NCBI RefSeq assembly: GCF_003001935.1
Contig: NZ_PVNG01000001.1
Coordinates: forward strand, 248,001 to 312,000
Length of the DNA: 64,000 bases
From: Nonomuraea fuscirosea
GTDB taxonomy: Bacteria > Actinomycetota > Actinomycetes > Streptosporangiales > Streptosporangiaceae
Direction: 5' to 3'
The notes below the pieces were generated by a model that saw nothing but the letters and a program-made list of their open reading frames with translations, made no database searches and had not been told where the DNA came from. Position numbers and translations under genes: made by a program. Below are positions 52,014 through 58,961 of the stretch, one piece after another; positions within the stretch are counted from its first letter, which is position 1, and every line of letters starts with the position of its first letter.

Positions 52014-52946
52014 CTACAGCTCCGGCACCCCGAGGTCGGAGGTCTGGGACGGCTTGGCCAGCTCGGGATCGAGCTGCTCGATCAGCCGCTGCACCAGCGC
52101 CGCCCGCCGGACCCGCTCGCGGCCGAGCTCCTTCGGCACCACCCCGAGATGCCCGCCGGAGGGGTAGATGTTGGGCGCGTTACGCAGCCCCATCTTCAGG
52201 TAGACGGGAGCGGCGGCCCGGACGATCTCCACCGCCTCATAGAAGCGGACGAACCCACCCTGATCATCCGGCACCTCCAGATAGAGATCGATCGGCAACC
52301 GGGTCGCCGCGCGGATCTCGGCCAGGTGCGGCACGGTCAGGTCGGTGCCCACGTTGACCGTGGTCGCGCCGAGCCGCTCGTAGACGGCGGCGGTCGGCCC
52401 GTTCGTCAGCGGCATCAGCACGGACGTCTTCAGCACCAGGTTCGGCGGCAGTGTCCCGTCCGCCTTGAGCTCCCGCAGCACGTCCAGCGTGCCGAGATCG
52501 CCCACGAGCAGGCTGCGGATGCCCAGCGAGCAGGCCCGCAGCGCGTCCGCCAGGCAGGCCGCGACCATCGCGTTCCCGCGCGCCGCCGCGCCCACGGCCT
52601 GGGTGAGCTTGGCCTGGCCACCGGTGTCCCAGGCGGCCCTCGGCCCCAGGAACAGGTTGACCTCGATGCCCCGCTCGGCCCCGAGCCTGGCCATCCGCCC
52701 GATCTCGTCGTCGGTCAGCATCATCACGCCGCTGCCCTGCGAGGTCCTCGCGACCGGCACGCCGAGCCGGTCGGCCTCGGCGACCACGGCCTCCAGCACG
52801 TCCGGTCCCTCGACGCTGGGAATCTCGAACCGGTACGGAGCCCCGTCCGCGAACCGGGACGCTACCGGAACGGCGGGCGCCTGCGCGGGCACCACCGGGT
52901 GTCCCAGGCGCTCCATCAACGCGTGGAGCTCGGCCAGGGTGGTCAT
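52014..52946 (-). CDS. U32-peptidase-like TIM-barrel protein
   Basis: This 310-residue protein resembles proteins annotated as U32 peptidase family in actinomycetes. Notable segments are RFEIPSVEGPDVLEAV, SQGSGVMMLTDDEIGRM, NVGTDLTVPHLAEIRAAT, DLYLEVPDDQGGFVRFYE and LKMGLRNAPNIYPSGGHLG. No transmembrane helix or signal peptide is present. The assignment is from memory of the family and only moderate. The start overlaps the stop of a small upstream ORF by one base (TGATG). Confidence 0.7.
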   Translation of the reverse strand: MTTLAELHALMERLGHPVVPAQAPAVPVASRFADGAPYRFEIPSVEGPDVLEAVVAEADRLGVPVARTSQGSGVMMLTDDEIGRMARLGAERGIEVNLFLGPRAAWDTGGQAKLTQAVGAAARGNAMVAACLADALRACSLGIRSLLVGDLGTLDVLRELKADGTLPPNLVLKTSVLMPLTNGPTAAVYERLGATTVNVGTDLTVPHLAEIRAATRLPIDLYLEVPDDQGGFVRFYEAVEIVRAAAPVYLKMGLRNAPNIYPSGGHLGVVPKELGRERVRRAALVQRLIEQLDPELAKPSQTSDLGVPEL

Positions 52947-53050
52947 CAGAGAGCCTCCTCGTCATAGATCACGTCAGCGCGGCCGAGCATGGTGCGCCGG
53001 CCGGTGTCGTCCTCACCCCACCATCCCAGCTCCACCCCGCCCACCGACAT
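52946..53050 (-). CDS. Small ORF coupled to the U32-like gene
   Basis: This ORF encodes about 34 residues (SVGGVELGWWGEDDTG near the N-terminus, YDEEAL at the end) and ends in a TGATG overlap with the next gene. Codon third positions are strongly G/C, unlike the sequence upstream of 53060, which suggests a real start near here. ATG 53050 or the GTG codons at 53056 and 53059 are all possible. It could be a genuine small protein or the remnant of a longer gene. Confidence 0.4.
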   Translation of the reverse strand: MSVGGVELGWWGEDDTGRRTMLGRADVIYDEEAL

Positions 53051-53614
53051 GCGCACCACCCAGCTGCCATGCTTCGGTACACAATGGAGCAAACCCGACT
53101 TAAGTGAGGTGTCGGCCATCCGGGAGGCGGGCCAGCATTTCGCCACCGGCGAGACGCTCGCCGAAGGCGTGGCGGTCCGGCCCCCACTCCGAAGGAGACC
53201 GTGTGAGCGAGCTGATCGTCACCGCCGACGGGCCCGTCCTGCGCGCCCCGCCCAGCACAACGCGCTGACCTGGGCCATGTGGGACGGCCTGGACGACGCC
53301 TGCGAACGCGCCGACGCCGACCCCGGCATCAAGCTGCTCACGATCTCGGGGGCCGGCGGGCGGGAGTTCGTCTCCGGAACGGACATCTCCCAGTTCGCCG
53401 ACTTCACCGACGGGGCGGACGGCATCGCCTACGAGCGCAAGGTCCAGGGCATCATCGACCGCCTCGAACGCGTCAAGGTGCCCACCGTGGCCGTCGTCCA
53501 GGGCTACTGCGTGGGCGCGGGCCTCATCGTGGCCGCCGCCTGCGACCTGCGCCTGGCCGTATCGGGATCGAGCTTCGGCGTCCCCATCGCGAGGACGCTC
53601 GGCAACTGCCTGTC

Positions 53615-55014
53615 TATCAGCTCCTCCCGAGGGGACCGTCGTCTTTAGGCGACGGGGGAACCGGGAGCGGGAGGGCCGCCAAAGCCCGAGCGTGCCCTGA
53701 CCTACCAGGTCCGCGCATCACAGATTTCCTCCCGGGTTTTGTCGGTGCAAGGCGATAGCGTGGTTGTCTCGTTACCGAACGTGGGGGGTGGGTGTGCGCC
53801 GGTCGTACAAGTACCTGCTGCGCGCCACCAGCAAGCAGGCCACCGCGCTCGCGCAGTGTCTGGAGGACCACCGGCAGCTGTACAACGCCGCGCTGGAGCA
53901 CCGCCACACCGCCTACGCCAAGGCCGGGGCGAGCATCCGGTACGGTGAGCAGTCGGCCGATCTGAAGCACATCCGCGGCGATGACCCCGGCGGGCAGGGC
54001 CGGTGGTCGTTCTCTTCCCAGCAGGCCACGCTGCGCCGCTTGGACAAGGCGTTCCGCGCGTTCTTCGACCGGGTCAAGGCCGGGCGCATCCCAGGCTTCC
54101 CCCGGTTCAAGGGCCGGGGCTGGTTCGACACGGTGGAATGGCCGAAAGACGGCGACGGCTGCCGGTGGGACTCCCAGCCCGAGCACCCCGCCGCGACCTA
54201 CGTCCGGTTGCGGGGCGTCGGGCACGTCCGGGTGCATCAGCACCGACCGGTCAAGGGCCGGGTGAAGACGATCGCGGTCAAGCGGGAAGGCAACCGCTGG
54301 TACGTGGTCCTGTCGTGTGACGACGTGCCCGCCGAGCCGCTTCCCGCCACGGGCGCGGCAGCCGGGATCGACATGGGCGTGGCCTCGCTGGTCACCACCT
54401 CCGACGGGGAACACCTGGCCAACCCCCGCCACCTGGCCGCAACCGCCGAACGTCTCGAGACGACGCAGCGGGCCCTTTCCCGCAAGAAGCGGGGCTCCAA
54501 GCGGCGGCGCAAGGTGGTGGCCCGCGTTGCCGCGCTGCACGGCAAGGTGCGCCGCCAGCGGCTCGACTACGCGCACAACGCCGCGCTCGCGCTGGTCCGC
54601 GACTACGACCTGATCGTGCACGAGGACCTGCCGATCACCAACATGACCCGCTCGGCATCCGGCACGATCGAGGCCCCCGGCCGCAACGTCGCCGCCAAGG
54701 CCGGTCTCAACCGAAGCATCCTGGACGCGGGTTGGGGGGTGTTCCTGACCATCCTCGCGCACAAGGCTGAAAGCGCCGGTCGAGAGCTGATCGCAGTGAA
54801 CCCCGCCGGCACCTCCCGCACCTGTGCCCGATGCGGGCACTGCGCGAAGGAGAACCGCGTCACCCAGGCGGAGTTCGCCTGTACGGCGTGCGGGCATGCC
54901 GCGCACGCCGACGTGAACGCGGCGGTCAACATCCTCAGGGCAGGGCTTGCCCTTCGCCGGGCTTCGGAAGCGGCTTAGCGAGAAGCCGCTCCCTTCAGGG
55001 AACGGAGGAGTCAC
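53615..55014 (+). mobile_element. IS200/IS605-type element carrying tnpB only
   Basis: The element splits a crotonase gene, which fixes its ends within a few bases: left junction at 53614/53615 to 53618/53619, right junction at 55014/55015 or one base later. The left end has a hairpin at 53636-53655 (CCGTCGTC-TTTA-GGCGACGG). The right end has the hairpin 54969-54990 (AGCGGCTT-AGCGAG-AAGCCGCT) and CCCTTCAGGG, then GGAACGGAGGAGTCAC. There is no target-site duplication, as expected for this family. No tnpA is present, so movement needs one from elsewhere. Confidence 0.8.
53788..54978 (+). CDS. tnpB: TnpB RNA-guided endonuclease of an IS200/IS605-type element
   Basis: This protein of about 396 residues (404 from the TTG at 53764) is a complete TnpB. 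After an N-terminal domain with RRSYKYLLRATSKQ, the RuvC nuclease motifs are intact: Asp in GIDMGVASL, Glu in IVHEDLPITN and Asp in HADVNAAVNI. The zinc finger CARCG-CTACG lies between the last two. GTG 53788 or 53794, after a run of G, is the likely start. TnpB proteins cut DNA at sites matched by a guide RNA made from the element's right end and so help keep the element in place. All catalytic residues seem present, so it may be active. Confidence 0.92.
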   Translation: MGVRRSYKYLLRATSKQATALAQCLEDHRQLYNAALEHRHTAYAKAGASIRYGEQSADLKHIRGDDPGGQGRWSFSSQQATLRRLDKAFRAFFDRVKAGRIPGFPRFKGRGWFDTVEWPKDGDGCRWDSQPEHPAATYVRLRGVGHVRVHQHRPVKGRVKTIAVKREGNRWYVVLSCDDVPAEPLPATGAAAGIDMGVASLVTTSDGEHLANPRHLAATAERLETTQRALSRKKRGSKRRRKVVARVAALHGKVRRQRLDYAHNAALALVRDYDLIVHEDLPITNMTRSASGTIEAPGRNVAAKAGLNRSILDAGWGVFLTILAHKAESAGRELIAVNPAGTSRTCARCGHCAKENRVTQAEFACTACGHAAHADVNAAVNILRAGLALRRASEAA

Positions 55015-55034
55015 GAACACGTACTCGCTGCTCG
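54880..55034 (+). ncRNA. Predicted TnpB guide RNA (reRNA/omega RNA), approximate limits
   Basis: In this family the guide RNA overlaps the 3' end of tnpB and runs through the right end of the element into flanking DNA. Here two hairpins (54969-54990 and 54991-55000 with extended pairing) flank the tnpB stop codon. The flanking guide would begin at 55015 with GAACACGTACTCG, that is, the interrupted crotonase gene. The 5' limit is a guess based on typical lengths near 150 nt. Confidence 0.45.
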
Positions 55035-55207
55035 TCCACCACCTCGGCCCCGCCAGAACCCTGGACATGCTGCTGCGGGCCCGCATGTTCACCGCCGAGG
55101 AGGCCCACTCCGCCGGCTTCGTGGCCACGGTCTTCGGCAGCGACGACTTCCACACCGCCGTCCCCGCCTTCCTCACCAAGCAGCAGCCCACCTGGCAGGG
55201 CCACTGA

Positions 55208-55355
55208 CCGCCCGCCCCTGAGGCCGGTGGAGGGTGGCGTGTGCCTGCGGGCGGTGGCACCGGCCCCCAGGCAGTGGCACCGGCCCCGGGCAGCGGCATC
55301 GGTCCGTGCACGCTGGGACGCGTCCGTGCCCTGCGCTCGGCCTAAGATCGGAGGC
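55208..55355. other. Short intergenic region with GC-rich repeats
   Basis: This region contains three diverged copies of GGCAGTGGCACCGGCCCC (about 55250-55310). No gene is seen. The 3' end holds the GGAGG one base before the pgeF ATG. Confidence 0.5.
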
Positions 55356-56066
55356 ATGCAGCTCGCCCCCGGTGTCCACGTCGCCATCACCGACCGCAAC
55401 GGAGGGGTCAGCGCTCCTCCCTACGGCACGCGCAACCTCGGCGGCATGGTCGGCGACGACCCGGCCGCCGTGCGGGCCAACCGCGAGGGCGTGGCGGCCG
55501 AGCTGGGGGTGCGCGCCATCGTGTTCATGCGCCAGGTCCACAGCGCCGACGTCGCCTACGTGAGCGAGCCGTTCGGCGACGACCCGCCCATGCTGGACGG
55601 CGTCTTCACCACCGAGCCCCGCCTGGCGCTGGCCTCGCTCGGGGCCGACTGCCCGGCCGTGCTGGTGGCCGACCCCGTGGCGCGCATGATCGGCGCCGCC
55701 CACTCCGGCCGCCCCGGCACCGAGGCCGGCATCGCCACGGCCCTGGTGGAGGCGATGGCGGCCAAGGGCGCGGAGCCCGGCAGGATGGCCGCCCTGATCG
55801 GCCCGGGCGCGTGCGGCCGCTGCTACGAGGTGCCCGCCGACCTGCGCGACCAGGTCGCCGCGAAGGTGCCCGCCACCTGGTCCACCACCTCCTGGGAGAC
55901 CCCCGCACTCGACCTGCGGGCCGGCATCGAGTCCCAGCTCCGGGCGGCTGGCGTCCCCGACGTACGCCACGACGCCCGCTGCACGATCGAGTCGCAGGAG
56001 CTCTACTCCCACCGCCGCGAACACCCCGGCGGCCGCTTCGCCGGCCTCATCTGGCTCGACGCCTGA
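55356..56066 (+). CDS. pgeF: PgeF/YfiH (laccase-domain) family protein
   Basis: This 236-residue protein belongs to the YlmD/YfiH/LACC1 family, which includes purine-nucleoside-processing enzymes and the peptidoglycan editing factor PgeF. Conserved metal-site residues are His in RQVHSADVAY, Cys in LGADCPAVLVAD and His in IGAAHSGRPGTEAG. GPGACGRCYEVP and RCTIESQELYSHRRE also match the family. Only one base separates the GGAGG from the ATG, so the exact start is uncertain. In many actinomycetes this gene is near ftsZ, which is not the case here. Confidence 0.9.
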   Translation: MQLAPGVHVAITDRNGGVSAPPYGTRNLGGMVGDDPAAVRANREGVAAELGVRAIVFMRQVHSADVAYVSEPFGDDPPMLDGVFTTEPRLALASLGADCPAVLVADPVARMIGAAHSGRPGTEAGIATALVEAMAAKGAEPGRMAALIGPGACGRCYEVPADLRDQVAAKVPATWSTTSWETPALDLRAGIESQLRAAGVPDVRHDARCTIESQELYSHRREHPGGRFAGLIWLDA

Positions 56067-56076
56067 CCAGCCCTCA

Positions 56077-56418
56077 CCCGACGCGCAGATCCGCGGGCCG
56101 GCTCTGCCGCGCTACGGGCTCGTGCTCACCGGCAACCCGCACGACGCCGCCGACCTCGCCCAGGAGGCGCTGCTGAAGCTCAGCGGTTCCTGGTCGAGGG
56201 TGCGGAAGAAGCACGACCCCTGGGGTTTCGTCCGCATCACCATGGCATGGCTGCACATCAGCGCCTGGCGCCGGATCAAGCGTGAACGTCTGGTCGTCAG
56301 TATTCCGGAAGAGGGTGCCGCCGACGCGGACATCGCCCGCTTCGACGGCAAACCGGGGCTGTGGCGCCTGGTGACGCGACCGCCCCCGCGCCGGCGCGCG
56401 GTCATCGGTCCGTGTCCG
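56077..56418 (+). pseudogene. Remnant of a SigE-type ECF sigma factor
   Basis: A frame without a proper start shows ALPRYGLVLTGNPHDAADLAQEALLKL, typical of ECF sigma region 2 (written here as the segments ALPRYGLVLTGNPHDAA and DLAQEALLKL). It continues with WGFVRITMAWLHISAWRR and ends at LWRLVTRPPPRRRAVIG, the start of region 4. The DNA-recognition helix of region 4 and the N-terminus are missing. The sequence then runs into unrelated codons. It is a decayed gene lying 11 nt after pgeF. Confidence 0.7.
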
Positions 56419-56526
56419 GTCATCCCGGGCGAGTCGGTCGGCCGGATCAGCGAGCCGGCCCGGCCACGTGAGAACGGCCGGCCGGGAGGGCACCTGAGGC
56501 CGTGTGGGCCGGGTGCCGGTGGCGGG

Positions 56527-56868
56527 TCAGCTCTTCTTGTTGGAGTTGTAGAGCGAGTTCACCACGATGATCCCGAGCCAGATCCAGATGAGCCCGTACG
56601 CCCGTTCCGCGAACACGAGGACCAGGGTCATGATCGTGCCCAGGGCCATCGAGACGATGGCCAGGGCCAGGCGCTGGGCCTCCGTCGGTCCCGGGCGGGC
56701 CACCTTGGCGGTCTGCTCCGGGGCGATCTGGGCGACGCGTTCGTCCACCCGGCGGTCGATCTCGGTGCCCACCCGGTCGAGGAACGACTCCACGACCGCG
56801 TCCTCGAACTCCGGCCCGAGGTCGCGACGCGCGGACACGGCGGCTCGTAGTTCATCCCCAGTGCTCAT
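56527..56868 (-). CDS. Conserved small membrane protein
   Basis: This 113-residue protein has a charged N-terminal half (residues 1-60) containing FEDAVVESFLDRVGTEIDRRVDERV, of which EDAVVESFLDRVG is an amphipathic helix. Two transmembrane helices follow (LALAIVSMALGTIMTLVLVF and GLIWIWLGIIVVNSLY). It ends in Lys-Lys-Ser. Proteins of this shape are common in Streptomyces and relatives and are without known function. The start is an ATG with ACTGGGGAT-like sequence nearby; it stands alone between the sigma remnant and the DNA ligase. Confidence 0.75.
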   Translation of the reverse strand: MSTGDELRAAVSARRDLGPEFEDAVVESFLDRVGTEIDRRVDERVAQIAPEQTAKVARPGPTEAQRLALAIVSMALGTIMTLVLVFAERAYGLIWIWLGIIVVNSLYNSNKKS

Positions 56869-56894
56869 ATGTCGAGATATAACGGGATTATGGG

Positions 56895-58067
56895 CTATCG
56901 GGCAAGGACGTCATCGAGGTTGTAACTGACTGGACGCTCCAACTGCTCATAAGTGCACGATTCGGGCGTCCGGTCGGGCCGCCACCGGCGGAACTGCGCG
57001 GTGTGCCGGAACCGGTCGCCCTCCATCTGGTCGTAGGCCACCTCGATCACCAGCTCCGGCCGCAGCGGGATGAACGACAGGTCCTTCTTGGCGTTCCACC
57101 GCGACACCGCCCCGGGCACCCGCTGCCCGCCGGTCGCGGGCCCGGCGGCAGGCTGGCCGGCGTTGGCCGCCGCCTGCTCGGCCCAGTGGCCCCAGGGATG
57201 CTCGCTCAGCTCCGCGAGGTACGGCCTGATCTCCTCGACCAGCTCCGCCCTGCGCTTCATCGGGAACGAGGCCGCCACCCCCACGTGGTGCAGCCGCCCG
57301 TCGTCGCCGTAGAGGCCGAGCAGCAGCGAGCCCACGATCGGCCCCGTCTTGTGCTCCCGGTAGCCGCAGATGACGACGTCGGCGGTACGTTCGTGCTTGA
57401 CCTTGAACATCGTCCGCTTGTCGGGCACGTACGGCTGGTCACCCGGCTTGACGATGATGCCGTCGAGGCCCGCCCCCTCGAACATCTCGAACCACTCGCC
57501 CGCCTGCTCCTCGCTGGTCGTGACCGGCGTCAGCCGGACGGAGCCGCCCTTCTCCTCGGGGAAGAGCTTCTCCAGCCTGGCCCGCCGCTCCGCGAACGGC
57601 GCCTCCAGCAGCGACTCGTCGCCCACCGCCAGCAGGTCGAACGCGATGAACTGGGCCGGTGTCCGCTCCGACAGCATGCTCACCCGCGACTTGGCCGGAT
57701 GGATGCGCTGCTGCAGCGCGTCGAAGTCGAGCTGGGTCCCCATGGGCAGCACGATCTCGCCGTCCACGACGACCCTGCCGGGCAGCTCGGCCCGCACCGC
57801 CTCGACCAGCTCGGGGAAGTAGCGGGTGAACGGCCGCTCGTTGCGGCTGCCCAGGTAGACCTCGTCGCCGTCGCGGAAGACGATGCAGCGGAAGCCGTCC
57901 CACTTCGGCTCGTAGAACAGCGTGCCGTCCTGCTTGGGCATGGCCTTGACCGGCTTGGCCAGCATCGGCGGCACCGGCGGCCGCACCGGCAGATTGGGCA
58001 CCGGCTCCGGCTCAGGCTCCGGTTCGGTTTTCTTGGCCGCTTCAGGCTCCGGCGTCGGCTCGGTCAT
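56895..58067 (-). CDS. ATP-dependent DNA ligase (LigC/LigD-like)
   Basis: This 390-residue ligase has the adenylation motif YEPKWDGFRC, with the catalytic Lys at about 49. GSRNERPFTRYFPEL, VVDGEIVLP, GIIVKPGD and KVKHERTADVVICGYR make up the rest of the nucleotidyltransferase core, followed by an OB-fold. The N-terminus has a Glu/Pro repeat. The ATG at 58067 has GAGGGAG about seven bases upstream and overlaps the reductase gene by 26 nt. It may seal ends prepared by the LigD-type polymerase encoded at 40535. Confidence 0.9.
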   Translation of the reverse strand: MTEPTPEPEAAKKTEPEPEPEPVPNLPVRPPVPPMLAKPVKAMPKQDGTLFYEPKWDGFRCIVFRDGDEVYLGSRNERPFTRYFPELVEAVRAELPGRVVVDGEIVLPMGTQLDFDALQQRIHPAKSRVSMLSERTPAQFIAFDLLAVGDESLLEAPFAERRARLEKLFPEEKGGSVRLTPVTTSEEQAGEWFEMFEGAGLDGIIVKPGDQPYVPDKRTMFKVKHERTADVVICGYREHKTGPIVGSLLLGLYGDDGRLHHVGVAASFPMKRRAELVEEIRPYLAELSEHPWGHWAEQAAANAGQPAAGPATGGQRVPGAVSRWNAKKDLSFIPLRPELVIEVAYDQMEGDRFRHTAQFRRWRPDRTPESCTYEQLERPVSYNLDDVLAR

Positions 58068-58785
58068 GGCTCTGCTCCCTCGTGTACTTGCAGAAGAGGA
58101 CCCCCGCCTCTTCCAGCACCTGGCTCAGTTCAAGTGCCGTCTGCGCCGGCTCGCCGTTCTGGATGCGCGCGGCGCCGCCTCCGACCAGCAGCGGGCTGAT
58201 CGACAGGCACAGCTCGTCGACCAGGCCGTCGGCGGACAGCTGGGCGTTGACCCGGGGACCACCTTCGCACAGCACCCTGGTCAGGCCCCGGTCGTGCAGC
58301 GCGGCCACGGCCGCCCGCAGGTCGACGCCGTCCTCGCCGGCCACGATCAGGTCGGACCGCTCGGCCGCCGTCTTGCGCCGGTCACCGGGCGCGGCCTCGC
58401 AGGTGATCACGATGGTCCGGCTGGGGGCGCTGGTGAACAGCTCGCCGTCGAGGTCGAGGTCGAGGCTGCGGGTGATCACGGCGATCGGCGGCACCTCGGG
58501 CCGGCCCCGCCTGATCTCCGCCCACGCCTCGCGCGGCGGGACCGGGCCGTACCGCTCCTTGCGCACGGTCGCGGCGCCGGCGACGATGACGTCGGCCAGG
58601 CCGCGCAGGGTCTGGAAGATGCGCTTGTCGCCCTTGCTGGACAGCCCGCCGGAGCGCCCGTCGAGCCAGGCCGCGCCGTCGGCGCTGGACACCATGTTGA
58701 GCCGCAGCCACGGACGGCCCTCGGGATAGGCGTACGCCTGCACGATGTCCGGATTGTCCTGTATGTCGGGATAGATGCGCCGCAC
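58042..58785 (-). CDS. RibD C-terminal-like (pyrimidine) reductase family protein
   Basis: This 247-residue protein has the dihydrofolate-reductase-like fold of the RibD C-terminal domain: LRLNMVSSADGAAWLDG, the NADPH-binding segment DVIVAGAATVRKERYGP, RVLCEGGPRVNAQL and SPLLVGGGAARI. The family reduces riboflavin-pathway pyrimidines or other small molecules. No riboflavin gene is nearby. The GTG at 58785 has AAGG upstream. A much longer frame that appears to include it is antisense to glgX and is rejected. Confidence 0.87.
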   Translation of the reverse strand: MRRIYPDIQDNPDIVQAYAYPEGRPWLRLNMVSSADGAAWLDGRSGGLSSKGDKRIFQTLRGLADVIVAGAATVRKERYGPVPPREAWAEIRRGRPEVPPIAVITRSLDLDLDGELFTSAPSRTIVITCEAAPGDRRKTAAERSDLIVAGEDGVDLRAAVAALHDRGLTRVLCEGGPRVNAQLSADGLVDELCLSISPLLVGGGAARIQNGEPAQTALELSQVLEEAGVLFCKYTREQSHDRADAGA

Positions 58786-58961
58786 TCCTCTACCTTGGCA
58801 CACGGCACCGACAATCGGTCGCAGGGGTTTTGTCGGGAACGAGAGCCGCGTCCAACGGGAAGGCACGGGGCACAGGGCCCGTAGCCCAGAGCCGGTCGAG
58901 GGCTGGCCCAGGACTGGGCTAGAGCTGGTCCAGGGCCGGTCGAGGCCGGTCCAGGGCTGGG
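58786..58961. other. Intergenic region with diverged short repeats
   Basis: This 176-nt region has no gene. From about 58888 to 58970 it is filled with variants of GGTCCAGGGC and GGTCGAGG, which look like a decaying tandem repeat after the glgX stop. Confidence 0.5.

Larger units (their letters stand above)
53203..55207 (+). pseudogene. Enoyl-CoA hydratase/isomerase family gene, disrupted
   Basis: The intact gene would begin at the GTG at 53203 (GAAGGAGA upstream; SELIVTADGPVLR). A frame change just after codon 13 is explained by loss of about 13-14 bases, because the next frame resumes at RPAQHNALTWAMWDGL. The crotonase sequence then continues (GREFVSGTDISQFADF, VQGYCVGAGLIVAAACDLRLA, GVPIARTLGNCLS). 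A tnpB element interrupts it at about 53615-55014. The 3' part resumes at NTYSLLVHHLG and ends at 55207. The 3' part joins AGFVATVFGS directly to DDFHTAVPAFL, about 50 residues short of family length, so a third lesion is likely. The gene cannot make a working enzyme. Confidence 0.85.
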
